A DNA stretch of 64,000 nucleotides from Nafulsella turpanensis ZLM-10 (lineage in GTDB: Bacteria; Bacteroidota; Bacteroidia; Cytophagales; Cyclobacteriaceae): contig NZ_ANNU01000036.1 of the NCBI RefSeq assembly GCF_000346615.1, positions 1-64,000 of the forward strand. Reading direction: 5' to 3'. Every line of letters begins with the position of its first letter. Position 1 is the stretch's first letter. A program made the position numbers and the translations under genes. The notes below the pieces were generated by a model. The model made no database searches, was not told the DNA's origin, and saw nothing but the letters and a program-made list of their open reading frames with translations. Shown here piece by piece: positions 52,953 through 62,291 of this stretch.

Positions 52953-53347
52953 GCAAATACGCCGTATTCAATCTGCCCCAGTGTATTATCGACCAGTTCA
53001 AGTCCAAAACTGGTATCGAGCAGCGACTTGGGCTTTACCCCTCCCACGGCCATAATGCGCACATCCAGCCAGTCCCTAAACTTCTCCTCGTCACGAAAAA
53101 CTTCTGTTCCCTTCTGGTAAAGCTGGGTTATACGAATGACCTTATCGGAGGCCGTTGTGCCAAGGCTTTTATTTTCCTTCCGAATACGGATGAGCGTGCG
53201 CTCCGACACCCCCAGAAAGCGGGCCCATTCCTGCAGGCTGAACGGCAGCCTGCCAATAATCTCCTCAAAGGTAGCGGCTTCGAGTCCTTCCCTGCTCAAC
53301 TGAATCAATTCATCCAGCGATATATTTTTAAACAAAGGCAATCCCAT
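52949..53347 (-). CDS. Xre/MbcA/ParS-type antitoxin of the RES module
   Basis: A 132-residue antitoxin (142 if the upstream ATG at 53377 is used). A helix-turn-helix (LQEWARFLGVSERTLIRIRKE) is followed by a C-terminal toxin-binding domain (FRDEEKFRDWLDV, then GGVKPKSLLDTSFGLELVDNTLGQIEYGVFA). The Gly/Pro turn and the final conserved segment occupy the NAD+ site of the RES toxin. I choose ATG 53347 because promoter boxes and a direct repeat lie over the alternative N-terminus. It probably represses its own operon. Confidence 0.9.
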   Translation of the reverse strand: MGLPLFKNISLDELIQLSREGLEAATFEEIIGRLPFSLQEWARFLGVSERTLIRIRKENKSLGTTASDKVIRITQLYQKGTEVFRDEEKFRDWLDVRIMAVGGVKPKSLLDTSFGLELVDNTLGQIEYGVFA

Positions 53348-53350
53348 AGC

Positions 53351-53393
53351 TGACAATTTTCTTAAAATTAATGACAATTTTCATTATAACAAA
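53351..53393 (-). promoter_or_regulatory. Promoter and direct-repeat operator of the Xre-RES operon
   Basis: On the minus strand TTTG (53393-53390), a 19-nt spacer and TAATTTTA (53370-53363) form a near-consensus Bacteroidota promoter. Two direct copies of TGACAATTTTC on the plus strand (53351-53361 and 53372-53382) lie 21 bp apart, about two helical turns. One copy covers the spacer and the other covers the likely start point, as expected for autoregulation by the antitoxin. Confidence 0.7.
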
Positions 53394-53544
53394 GAAAAGC
53401 TGTGAGTGGTTTGTTCCAGGCACCTTTTAGGCGGCCTTTTTGTTATTCCTGCCATCTGCTTGCAAATCAGCCATAGAGTACCTATGTTACAACTTAAAAC
53501 AGATTTGCACCTGAACAAAACTGATAGATAGCGCCCTGAACAAC

Positions 53545-56500
53545 ATGAAACACCCGATCCGCAAACTACTGCTTCTGCTAATGGCTGCTCCACTCCTTAG
53601 CCATGCCCAATCGACTGACATTTACTTCACCCTCGACCCGGTACTTACTCCCGATGCCGGGAGCATCATCTTCAATTACGAAGGCGACCTCTGGCAGGTG
53701 CCGGTAACAGGAGGTAGCGCCCTCCGGCTCACTGCCATGGAAGGGGAAGAAAGCAGGCCCAGTGTATCGCCAGACGGCCAGTGGCTGGCCTTTACCAGCG
53801 AGCAGTATGGCAATAAAGATGTTTTTGTAATGCCCCTGCAGGGAGGTGAAGTGGTACAACTTACCTTCCATGAAGCTACCGATGAGGTAGAAAGCTGGAG
53901 CTGGGACAGCCGGGAAATCTATTTTACCTCTGATCGCTATAACCGCTACAGCGGCTACCATGTCGGCCGTGAGGGAGGAACTCCTAAAAGGTTATTCGAC
54001 CACTATTTCAATACCGTTCATAATATTGCCATTCACCCTGCCACTCAGGAGGTTTACTTCAATGAATCATGGGAAAGCAAGAGTTTTGCTCACCGTAAGC
54101 GCTATAAGGGAGACTACAACCCGAATATTAAAACCTATAACCCGTTAAGCGGAGAATACAGAGAACTCACCAGCTACCGCGGCAAGGACTTTGGCGCGAC
54201 CATCGATAAAAACGGCAGGGTCTATTTTAAGTCAGATGAAGCCAATGGGGAGTACAACCTTTATACCTTTGAAAACAGCCAGAAAAAGCAGCTTACCAGC
54301 TTCCCTTCCTCCATTATGTGGCCAAAGGTTAGCGCCAATGGCGAAAAGGTAGTGTTCCGGAAAGATTACCAGATTTATGTATATGATGTAGCAAGCGGAC
54401 AAACCACCAAACCGGACATTCGGGTGTTCAAGAACTCAAGCCTCGACCGGCAGCAAACTTTTAATGTAAAAAGCGATATCGCCAGCTTCGACCTGTCGCC
54501 GGACCAGAAAAAGATTGCCTTTGTATCGCGCGGAGAGCTGTTTATTACGGACCCGAAAGGGAAATTTGTACAGCAAATTTTTACAACGCCCAATAAGGCA
54601 GTAGGGGAAGTAAAATGGCTCAGCGACAACCGCACCCTTCTCTTTACCCAAACCGCTGGCGGCTATTATAACTGGTTTACCATTGCGGCCGATGGCTCCG
54701 CCCCTGAAAAGCAGATTACCTTCGATCAGCAGAATAACCGTCAGCTCACCTTTAACAGCGACAGAAGCCAGGCTGTATACCTTAGCGGAAGGAATGAAGT
54801 TCGCATCATGGATCTCGAAAATTTCAAAAGCAACACTATTGCACGGGATGAACTCTGGGGCTTCTATAACTCTAATCCCTATTTCTCGCCCGATGATGAG
54901 TATGTTACCTACACTGCCCACCGCCATTTCGAGAACGATATTTTTGTATATCATATCGATTCCAAAGAAAGCTTTAACCTCACGCACACCAGGGTAAATG
55001 AAGGCCAGCCCTACTGGTCGCCCGACGGAAAGTATCTCTATTTTTCCTCCGACCGCATAAACCCCGGCTACCCGTATGGCACTAAAAACGCCAAAATTTA
55101 CCGCATGGCACTCGACAAATACGATGCTCCCTTCAGATCAGACAAAGTAAGCGAGCTGTTTTCAGAGAAAAACAGTGAGGGGGCGAAAGAAAGTGATAAG
55201 AAGAAAAAAGAGAAAGACGCGGCCCCTGAGAAGCCCGAATTGAGTATTAACCACTCAGGACTTATGGAGCGACTCGAACAAATAAGCCCTTCTTTCGGAC
55301 AGCAGTTTGCTCCTTATGTGGTACAGGAAGGTGACAAGACCATGGTATTTTACCTTTCCGACCATAAGGAAGGTAACTCTCACCTGTATAAAACCAGCCT
55401 GGAACCCTTTGAGGAAGCTAAAACCGAGCAAATTGGAGAAGAGGAAGTGCATTCTTACCAGATAGCAAAAGCCGGCGACAGCTTTTTTATCCTGGCCAAC
55501 GGTTCCATTTATACGCTCGATAACAAGAACAATAAGGTAGAGGCACTGCCCGTTAGCCACACCTTCAGCAAGACCCTTTCCCACGAATTCGAGCAAATGT
55601 TTTATGAAGCATGGGCCGGCATGGAAGAAAACTTCTACGATGAAAACTTCCATGGCCAGGACTGGCAGGGGTTGAGAGACCGCTATGCTGCTTATATCCC
55701 CCACATCAGCCGGCGCGAACATTTAAGACTCCTTCTGAACGATATGATGGGCGAACTGAACACTTCGCATTTCGGCTTCCGCTCCAGTGGTGCAGAGGAG
55801 GAAACTTATTACGGAACCCGCTCGATTGCCACCGGTATTTTGTTTTCGAATGAAGCCCCTTATACCGTAAGCCGAATTGTAAAGCAGAGTCCGGCCGATG
55901 TGAAAGAAAAAGACATTCTACCCGGCGACCGTCTGGTGGCTGTAAATGGCATAGCCGTTCATCCTTCTGTAAACCGCGAAAAATACTTTTCCGCTCCTTC
56001 GCTGAGCGATGAGGTGTCGCTCACCTTCGAACGAAATGGCAAGCAGAAGGAAGTGAAGCTACATACCACTACCTACGGAAGCCTTTCGGACCTCCTGTAC
56101 GATGAGTGGCAGGATGCTAACCAGGAGTATGTTAACCAGCAGGCCGGCAATCGTATTGCCTATGTGCATATGAAGAATATGGGTGGCGGGGAGTTGGAGC
56201 AGTTTATGCATGACATGGTTTCCGAAGCGGCCTATCGCGACGGGCTTATCCTGGACCTGCGGTATAATACCGGCGGAAATGTACATGATGATGTGCTGCG
56301 TTTTCTGAGCCAGAAGCCCTACCTGCAATGGAAATACCGCGAAGGGGCCCTAACCAGCCAGTCTAACTTCGGACCATCGGTAAAGCCTATTGTGCTGCTA
56401 ATCAATGAGCAGTCGCTCTCCGATGCGGAAATGACCGCCAATGGATTTAAGGAGCTTGGCCTGGGTACGGTTGTAGGCACAGAAACCTACCGCTGGATTA

Positions 56501-56712
56501 TCTTTACCACCGGCGAATCACTGGTCGATGGCTCCTTTTACCGTTTGCCTTCCTGGGGCTGCTATACACTCGATGGCAGAAATCTGGAAACAGAAGGCGT
56601 TAGCCCGGATGTGTATGTTGGGAAAAACTTTAAAGACCGACTCAGTCACCGACAGCCACAGCTGGATAAGGCCATTGAAATCATCCTGAAGGATTTAAAC
56701 AAAGAAGAATAA
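53545..56712 (+). CDS. Tricorn-like S41 protease
   Basis: A 1055-residue exported protein with a signal peptide to about residue 22. A PD40/WD-like beta-propeller region follows (repeats with SPDGQWLAFTS, SPDGKYLYFSSDR, about 30-540). Then come a charged linker (about 545-570), a tricorn core region, a PDZ domain (about 765-850) and the S41 peptidase. The catalytic triad candidates are Ser738-His739 in NTSHFGF, Ser959 in EQSLSDAE and a Glu in the LETEGVSPD block. It degrades peptides in the periplasm or outside the cell. Tricorn forms cytosolic capsids in archaea, but Bacteroidota relatives are exported. Confidence 0.93.
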   Translation: MKHPIRKLLLLLMAAPLLSHAQSTDIYFTLDPVLTPDAGSIIFNYEGDLWQVPVTGGSALRLTAMEGEESRPSVSPDGQWLAFTSEQYGNKDVFVMPLQGGEVVQLTFHEATDEVESWSWDSREIYFTSDRYNRYSGYHVGREGGTPKRLFDHYFNTVHNIAIHPATQEVYFNESWESKSFAHRKRYKGDYNPNIKTYNPLSGEYRELTSYRGKDFGATIDKNGRVYFKSDEANGEYNLYTFENSQKKQLTSFPSSIMWPKVSANGEKVVFRKDYQIYVYDVASGQTTKPDIRVFKNSSLDRQQTFNVKSDIASFDLSPDQKKIAFVSRGELFITDPKGKFVQQIFTTPNKAVGEVKWLSDNRTLLFTQTAGGYYNWFTIAADGSAPEKQITFDQQNNRQLTFNSDRSQAVYLSGRNEVRIMDLENFKSNTIARDELWGFYNSNPYFSPDDEYVTYTAHRHFENDIFVYHIDSKESFNLTHTRVNEGQPYWSPDGKYLYFSSDRINPGYPYGTKNAKIYRMALDKYDAPFRSDKVSELFSEKNSEGAKESDKKKKEKDAAPEKPELSINHSGLMERLEQISPSFGQQFAPYVVQEGDKTMVFYLSDHKEGNSHLYKTSLEPFEEAKTEQIGEEEVHSYQIAKAGDSFFILANGSIYTLDNKNNKVEALPVSHTFSKTLSHEFEQMFYEAWAGMEENFYDENFHGQDWQGLRDRYAAYIPHISRREHLRLLLNDMMGELNTSHFGFRSSGAEEETYYGTRSIATGILFSNEAPYTVSRIVKQSPADVKEKDILPGDRLVAVNGIAVHPSVNREKYFSAPSLSDEVSLTFERNGKQKEVKLHTTTYGSLSDLLYDEWQDANQEYVNQQAGNRIAYVHMKNMGGGELEQFMHDMVSEAAYRDGLILDLRYNTGGNVHDDVLRFLSQKPYLQWKYREGALTSQSNFGPSVKPIVLLINEQSLSDAEMTANGFKELGLGTVVGTETYRWIIFTTGESLVDGSFYRLPSWGCYTLDGRNLETEGVSPDVYVGKNFKDRLSHRQPQLDKAIEIILKDLNKEE

Positions 56713-56786
56713 ATGCAGCAGCAATCTTTAGGAGACGTGTACCTCCGGAAGATTAATCCATGCTCGCTTAGCAGGATAAGAGCAGA

Positions 56787-56816
56787 AAGAGGCCGGCTAC
56801 ATGAAACCGGTCTCTT
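56787..56816 (+). terminator. Weak hairpin after the Tricorn-like gene
   Basis: AAGAGGCCGG (56787-56796) pairs with CCGGTCTCTT (56807-56816) with one G-T pair across a 10-nt loop. Only a weak T-run follows, so it may stall or attenuate rather than terminate. Confidence 0.5.
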
Positions 56817-56887
56817 AAGCTTTCCGACGAGCAACTTCTATGTTCAATTTAAAATATTATTTTTTAAACTTATCAAACAGGCAATTG

Positions 56888-57295
56888 ATGAAAACCCCAA
56901 ACCCTCCCAGTCACAGCTTTCAGCATAAGCTAAAAGTACAGGATAGTGATATCGATGAGATGGGCCATGTAAATAATGTCGTTTACCTCCGCTGGGTGCA
57001 GGAGGTGGCGCAGGCACACTGGCAGTCGGCCCCAAGCCACCTTCAGGAGCAATATGCATGGGTGGTGCTGAGGCACGAAATTGATTATCGTCAGCCCGCC
57101 CTTCCGGAAGAGGAGGTTGTTGGCTATACCTGGATTGGAACCCACAGCGGGCCCAGGATAGAGCGCTACGTCAGCCTTTATAAAGCAGCAACCAACGAGC
57201 TGCTGGCGGAGGCTAAAACAAGCTGGTGCCTGCTGGACGCCGAAAAACACCGCCCCAGGCGAATTGATGAAGAATTGCTGCAGGCATTTTCTTGA
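56888..57295 (+). CDS. Acyl-CoA thioesterase-like hotdog protein (4HBT)
   Basis: A 135-residue single hotdog-fold protein. The active-site region is DSDIDEMGHVNNVVYLRW (about 19-36), typical of 4-hydroxybenzoyl-CoA thioesterase-type enzymes. It hydrolyses acyl-CoA or acyl-ACP thioesters in the cytosol; the chain cannot be inferred. The frame is open from ATG 56840, but ATG 56888 gives the usual distance to the active site. Confidence 0.9.
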   Translation: MKTPNPPSHSFQHKLKVQDSDIDEMGHVNNVVYLRWVQEVAQAHWQSAPSHLQEQYAWVVLRHEIDYRQPALPEEEVVGYTWIGTHSGPRIERYVSLYKAATNELLAEAKTSWCLLDAEKHRPRRIDEELLQAFS

Positions 57296-57346
57296 CTCCC
57301 CTGCTGCTTAACCATCTGGTCATAATTATATTTTCTCCTTATTGTT

Positions 57347-58093
57347 ATGAAAACTTATTTACTCCCTCCTCTCCTTCTTTTGCTCATTGCAGCCTGCCAG
57401 CCTGAGCCTGCTACAGATAAAGCAGCTGAAGTGGTGAACCAGGCCATTGAAGTGCATGGCGGAGATGCTTTTGAAGAAAATGCAAAGCTGGCATTCGAAT
57501 TCAGGGACCGCACTTATATGTATCAGCGCAATGGCGGCACCTTCGAATACCGAAGGATATTTACCGATAGCACGGGGGAAGCGATAACCGATATTCTTAA
57601 TAATTCAGGCTTTGTACGACTGGTAAACGGCGACACCGTACAATTAGCAGAGGAGCGGCAACAAGCCTACAGCAGTTCAGTAAATTCTGTCATCTATTTC
57701 GCACTGCTCCCCTACCGGCTAAACGATGCTGCCGTACAGAAGGAATACCTCGGACAGGTAGAAATAGAAGGAGAGCCGTATGATAAGGTGAAAGTAACCT
57801 TTGCGGAAGAAGGTGGCGGGGAGGACCATGAAGATACCTTTGTTTACTGGTTTCATGCCAATGAACATACCCTGGACTACCTGGCTTACCAGTTTCACAC
57901 AGATGGCGGTGGATACCGCTTTCGTAAGGCCTACAATCCAAGGCAGACAGGAGGCATACTATGGCTGGATTACATCAATTATAAGCCGGAAGTCTCAAAA
58001 TTAGCAGTAGAGGAGATGGATAGTCTGTTTGCGATTGGCAAACTGGAAGAACTATCCCGGATTGAGCTCGAAAATATTCGGGTAATTGAATAG
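57347..58093 (+). CDS. Lipoprotein, DUF6503-like
   Basis: A 248-residue lipoprotein. The lipobox is IAAC (Cys17). The body starts with AIEVHGGDAFEENAKLAFEFRDRTY and continues in beta strands with HTLDYLAYQFHTDGGGYRFRKAYNPR, similar to DUF6503 proteins of Bacteroidota; I hold this moderately. The role is unknown. It is 51 nt after the thioesterase and may share a transcript. Confidence 0.75.
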   Translation: MKTYLLPPLLLLLIAACQPEPATDKAAEVVNQAIEVHGGDAFEENAKLAFEFRDRTYMYQRNGGTFEYRRIFTDSTGEAITDILNNSGFVRLVNGDTVQLAEERQQAYSSSVNSVIYFALLPYRLNDAAVQKEYLGQVEIEGEPYDKVKVTFAEEGGGEDHEDTFVYWFHANEHTLDYLAYQFHTDGGGYRFRKAYNPRQTGGILWLDYINYKPEVSKLAVEEMDSLFAIGKLEELSRIELENIRVIE

Positions 58094-58397
58094 CAGCCTC
58101 CATTCTTTTATTTACCTGCCATAAATCAGGTACAGGCCTACATTGTCTTTACGCTCTCTCTTTCCGGCAATTCTACAAAGCAGGAGTAATGGAACAATGG
58201 TTGGTACATACCGGTAAATAAGCCGGAGAAAACCATTCCGCTTCTGTTTTATCTTAAAGCCAGCACCGAAATGTTCGTACTGCTGCTATATACCGGTTTT
58301 TCTGGCAAAAGAGCCACTCTCTCCTCTTTTCACCCTATTCAGAAAATAATACAGCACCAGGTATGGAATGTTTATGCTGAAGCAGAAAACATTTCGT
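58094..58397. other. Gap between convergent lipoprotein and CorA genes
   Basis: This 304-nt gap between converging genes holds no gene, repeat or clear terminator that I can support. Confidence 0.5.
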
Positions 58398-59345
58398 TTA
58401 CAACCACTTCTTTCGCTTAAAGTACCAGAGAAATGCAAGGGAGGAAATAATCATTAATAAAAGCGCAAATGGATATCCCAGCTTCCAGCCTAGTTCCGGC
58501 ATATAGGTAAAGTTCATTCCATAGATACTGGCAATTAGGGTGGGAGGCATAAATATCACCGTTACTACCGTAAAAATCTTAATCACCTGGTTTTGCTCAA
58601 TATTCACCAGACCGAGGAAAGTATCCTGCAGGTACTCCAGTCGCTCAAAGCTAAACTGTACGTGTTGTAAGAGGGAGTTGATATCTTTAAGAATGACACG
58701 CAGGCGCTCCTTCTCCGGATCTTCTATAAAGAAGCTTTTAATTAATGAAGATACCAGACGCTGCTTATCCACAATACTCTCCCGAACAAGAATGGTATTT
58801 TCCTGCAACTCGGTAATTTGAATAAGCACCTCTTCTTCTATGGATCTTTCCTTTACAAGCTTACGGCTGACTTTGTTGGTAGACCGCGTGAGGAGTTCTA
58901 TAAAGTCTGCATCCAGGTCAGTTTGAGTTTCCAGCAGCAGCAGCCATATCTGGAGTGCACTATTTTTTACCGTAAAGGTTTTGAGCTTTCGCACCGTTTC
59001 CGCAAATGACTTCAGGTCACTGTGGCGCATGGTAAAAAGCACTCCATTTTTGAAAATAAAAGAAACCTGCCGTGTAAGGTAGGAGGAATTGTTTTTTATC
59101 AGGAAAGCACTATTTGCCTCGATTCCACCACTATCTTCAAAAAAGCGTGAACTGCTCTCAATTTCAGCCGCTTCCTGTGGCGTAAAAAATTCTATACCGA
59201 AGTGCTCTTCCACCCTTCGCTGCTCCTCTGCCGATGGCTCCTGGAGGTCGATCCAAATGGTTTTGTTCGAACCTTCATTCATTAAACTCTCTGGATCTTT
59301 CTCCCAGCACAGTTCATCTTCTTTAATATAGAAGTATCTGATCAT
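58398..59345 (-). CDS. corA: CorA-family Mg2+/Co2+ transporter
   Basis: A 315-residue CorA protein. The N-terminal cytoplasmic domain and long helix precede two C-terminal transmembrane helices. The selectivity signature GMN is in IYGMNFTYMPELGW, and the basic end FKRKKWL is typical. It forms a pentameric channel for Mg2+ (or Co2+, Ni2+) entry. It stands alone, with a tRNA gene about 350 nt upstream. No M-box riboswitch was recognised. Confidence 0.95.
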   Translation of the reverse strand: MIRYFYIKEDELCWEKDPESLMNEGSNKTIWIDLQEPSAEEQRRVEEHFGIEFFTPQEAAEIESSSRFFEDSGGIEANSAFLIKNNSSYLTRQVSFIFKNGVLFTMRHSDLKSFAETVRKLKTFTVKNSALQIWLLLLETQTDLDADFIELLTRSTNKVSRKLVKERSIEEEVLIQITELQENTILVRESIVDKQRLVSSLIKSFFIEDPEKERLRVILKDINSLLQHVQFSFERLEYLQDTFLGLVNIEQNQVIKIFTVVTVIFMPPTLIASIYGMNFTYMPELGWKLGYPFALLLMIISSLAFLWYFKRKKWL

Positions 59346-59664
59346 GATTGTACAAAGCGAATTTCATTACTTATAAAAATATGCCTGCCTGGCAGAAAGC
59401 AGCTCTGAAACAGCATTGAAGCAGTTACAGGGCTTACGTACAGAACTCTTACTGCAGAAAATAAAAACGCATGTTGAGCATTTCTTTTTTACCAGACCAA
59501 AGCTGCCTTCAAGAAGGGTTTTATGCGACAGCGCAGACATCCTTCTGTTAAGCCCTCAGGTAAAAGCCCAACAGCCCCGCAGGATTCAAGCCACCTCCTC
59601 CAGCCTCAGGAAGGTCCGCTCCTACCAAATTAAGAACCGGGCATAAGCTATCACGGTTTAAATA
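59346..59664. other. Gap between corA and tRNA-Cys
   Basis: Holds a plus-strand open frame (59416-59646) with no recognisable domain, which I do not accept as a gene. The tRNA terminator borders it on the right. Nothing else was seen. Confidence 0.45.
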
Positions 59665-59694
59665 AAAAATCCTCCCACTTCTGGGAGGATTTTT
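59665..59694 (-). terminator. Terminator of the tRNA-Cys gene
   Basis: A perfect 13-bp stem (AAAAATCCTCCCA / TGGGAGGATTTTT) with a 4-nt loop. It starts 5 nt after the tRNA end on the minus strand. It can work on both strands. Confidence 0.85.
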
Positions 59695-59699
59695 AAGCG

Positions 59700-59770
59700 A
59701 GGTCTCGAGCGGATTCGAACCGCTGTACGAGCTTTTGCAGAGCTCTGCCTAGCCACTCGGCCACGAGACC
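59700..59770 (-). tRNA. tRNA-Cys (GCA anticodon)
   Basis: Full cloverleaf on the minus strand: acceptor GGTCTCG/CGAGACC, D arm GCC/GGC, anticodon arm GAGCT/AGCTC with loop CTGCAAA (anticodon GCA), T arm AGCGG/CCGCT with TTCGAAT. The discriminator base is U, as in tRNA-Cys. The CCA end is not encoded. It reads UGC/UGU codons. Confidence 0.97.
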
Positions 59771-59963
59771 ATTATCTTTATCGGGAGTGCAAACTTATTC
59801 AATCTTATCCGTTGAAGCAAACACTTTAGACAATAATTTACGCCCTTTTTATCATGCCTGCTTAAAACACTCATCGCCAGTCTTCTTCGACCCTTTCCTT
59901 GCGGAAGGACTCCTTATTTTAACAGCACCAGGCAAACTGCTTCCACCCTTACCTTCAGGATTT

Positions 59964-59998
59964 AAAAAAAAGCGTTACCCGATCGGGCAACGCTTTTT
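59964..59998 (-). terminator. Terminator of rpsA
   Basis: On the minus strand AAAAAGCGTT and AACGCTTTTT form the outer stem with a CCCG/CGGG inner stem and one mismatch. A run of T follows. It lies 26 nt after the rpsA stop. Confidence 0.85.
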
Positions 59999-60023
59999 GT
60001 ACTATTTTATATTAATTGCTTTC

Positions 60024-61940
60024 TTATTTTTCGTTGTCCTCGTCTTCTTTAGCGTTCTTGGCAGTCTGCTCAACTTTATCAGCATTGTCAAGAGTATCAT
60101 CCGCTAATTCAGATTTTCCAGCGGCTTTTGGAGAAGATTCCTGGCTTCCGCCACCCGACATCTGCTCTTTCAGGTTCGCCAGGGCATCGAGGTCGCCAAG
60201 AGTAGCGCTGGAAGCATCCGGAGCGGCAGAAGCAGCTCTTTTCTTGGTAGCACCTGCACCACTGCTCTTAGGAGCAGCTTTCTTAGCGGTCGATTTCTTC
60301 ACTTCTTCATCCTCGCGGTAGGTAGCAGTGTGAGAAAGAACGATACGCTTATCCTCTTTAGAGAACTCCATTACTTTAAAGTCCATGGTTTCGCCTACTT
60401 CAGCTTTGCCATCGTCTTCTTTCTGGAGGTTCTTGTTAAGGGCAAAACCTTCGATACCGTAAGGAAGCTCAAGCACTGCACCCTTATCATTTTTGCTGAT
60501 GATGGTACACTTATGCTCAGAACCTGGCGTAAAGATGGTTTCGAAAGTATCCCATGGATTTTCTTCCAGCTGCTTATGGCCAAGTGCTAAACGCTTGTTC
60601 TCCACATCCAGCTCCAATACCTTCACTTCAAGCTCTTCACCTACTTTGATAAACTCAGATGGGTGCTTGATTTTCTTGGTCCAGCTCAGGTCAGATACGT
60701 GTACAAGACCGTCGATACCTTCTTCCAGCTCGATAAACAGGCCGAAGTTAGTCAGGTTACGTACAATACCGGTGTGTTTGGTACCAATAGCATATTTAGT
60801 AAGGATATCGCTCTTCGTCCATGGATCATCAGTCAGCTGCTTCATGCCCAGTGACATTTTACGATCCTCACGGTCAAGAGTCAACACGATAGCATCAAGC
60901 TCGTCGCCTACTTTAATAAAGTCCTGAGGATTGCGCAGGTGCTGGCTCCAGCTCATTTCACTTACGTGAATCAGTCCTTCAACGCCCGGCATAATTTCGA
61001 GGAATGCACCGTAGTCGGCTACATTAACGATTTTACCGCTTACTTTAGAACCAACCTGAATATCTTCTGTAAGAGAATCCCATGGATGAGGCGTCAGTTG
61101 CTTCATACCCAGCGAGATACGCTTCTTGTCGTCGTCGAAGTCGAGCACTACCACGTTCACCTTCTCGTCCAGGTTCAATACCTCTTCCGGATGGTTGATA
61201 CGTCCCCAGCTGATATCGGTGATGTGCAGCAGGCCGTCTACGCCACCAAGGTCGATGAACACACCAAAGTTGGTCATGTTCTTGATTACACCTTCCAGTA
61301 CCTGTCCTTTTTCCAGGTTTTCCAGAATCTGTGCTTTTTGTTTCTCCAGATCTTTCTCGATCAGGACTTTGTGCGAAACCACCACGTTGTCGTTCGAGTA
61401 ATTAATCTTAATTACTTTCACTTCCATTTTCTTACCCACGAAAACATCGAAGTCGCGGATAGGCTTCACATCAATCTGAGAGCCAGGCAGGAACGCCTCT
61501 ACTCCGTAAATATCAACGATAAGACCACCTTTGGTTCTTCTCTTCACTACACCTTCGATTACTTTGTCGTTATCGAGGGCATCCTGAATAGTTTCCCAGG
61601 CCTTAACGATTTTTGCTTTTCTTCTTGAAAGCACCAGCTGACCGTTGGCATTTTCCTGCTCTTCAATGAATACTTCCACTTCGTCGCCGAGCTTCAGCTC
61701 AGGCAAATCGCGAAATTCATTGACAGCCACAAGACCATCTGATTTAAAGCCGATGTTAAGGATAACATCGCGGTCGTTAATGCCAACAACCGTACCTTTT
61801 ACTACTTCCTTCTCGGTAATAGTGGTAAGGGTGTTTTCGTACATTTGGGCGAGTTCCTCTTTTTTCTTTTTAGAGTACCCTTCTCCAAAACCTTTGGTTT
61901 CGAAGCTTTCCCAGTCAAACTCTTCTGGAGTATTTGCCAT
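60024..61940 (-). CDS. rpsA: 30S ribosomal protein S1
   Basis: A 638-residue protein with six S1 RNA-binding repeats (motifs of the GxVxxxxxFGxFVxL type, for example GVIKNMTNFGVFIDLGGVDGLLHI). It ends in a Lys/Ala/Ser/Glu-rich tail. It binds mRNA on the small ribosomal subunit. The frame opens earlier, but ATG 61940 (MANTPEEF) is preferred, with the Met-rich upstream part left out. It is monocistronic, with a repeat-rich leader of about 100 nt. Confidence 0.96.
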   Translation of the reverse strand: MANTPEEFDWESFETKGFGEGYSKKKKEELAQMYENTLTTITEKEVVKGTVVGINDRDVILNIGFKSDGLVAVNEFRDLPELKLGDEVEVFIEEQENANGQLVLSRRKAKIVKAWETIQDALDNDKVIEGVVKRRTKGGLIVDIYGVEAFLPGSQIDVKPIRDFDVFVGKKMEVKVIKINYSNDNVVVSHKVLIEKDLEKQKAQILENLEKGQVLEGVIKNMTNFGVFIDLGGVDGLLHITDISWGRINHPEEVLNLDEKVNVVVLDFDDDKKRISLGMKQLTPHPWDSLTEDIQVGSKVSGKIVNVADYGAFLEIMPGVEGLIHVSEMSWSQHLRNPQDFIKVGDELDAIVLTLDREDRKMSLGMKQLTDDPWTKSDILTKYAIGTKHTGIVRNLTNFGLFIELEEGIDGLVHVSDLSWTKKIKHPSEFIKVGEELEVKVLELDVENKRLALGHKQLEENPWDTFETIFTPGSEHKCTIISKNDKGAVLELPYGIEGFALNKNLQKEDDGKAEVGETMDFKVMEFSKEDKRIVLSHTATYREDEEVKKSTAKKAAPKSSGAGATKKRAASAAPDASSATLGDLDALANLKEQMSGGGSQESSPKAAGKSELADDTLDNADKVEQTAKNAKEDEDNEK

Positions 61941-61969
61941 AAAAATTAGCAGCTCATTTAATTGCAACC

Positions 61970-62063
61970 GGCTCTAGAGCCATTAAACCGGCTGTTTTTA
62001 GTTTTACATAATTCCGGAAAACAATATTCCGGAACCCGCCCAATTGAACGGACTGCAAAAATA
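61970..62063 (-). promoter_or_regulatory. rpsA promoter and structured leader
   Basis: On the minus strand TATTTTTG (62063-62056) is a perfect -7 consensus, giving a leader of about 108 nt. The leader holds two direct copies of the palindrome TTCCGGAA (62012-62019 and 62027-62034), a 12-bp palindrome GGCTCTAGAGCC (61970-61981) and a repeated ACCGGCT. These could form hairpins that let S1 control its own mRNA. Confidence 0.5.
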
Positions 62064-62291
62064 ATAAAATGTCTACAGAATTGCATTTTTTATTTCAATT
62101 TTTCAGGCAAAAAACTTAGTTTGGCAGATTATATACTTGTTTTTACCTATTTATCCTCCAGGTCTTCTTTAGCATAAGCCTGCTACGACAGGAGATTAGC
62201 TGCTCCCCAAGGGAACATTCATGGAGGAAACAGGTATATACTCAGATACAGATTTAAGTTAAACGACCAACATTAAAACTATTTTTATGCT

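Noticed and set aside
59416-59646. Plus-strand 76-codon frame between corA and tRNA-Cys
   Set aside because: The sequence has no recognisable domain and the gene context gives no support.
62150-62291. yybP-ykoY Mn2+ riboswitch upstream of terC
   Set aside because: The region has GGAG/CTCC-type pairs, but the conserved riboswitch core is absent and the leader is short.
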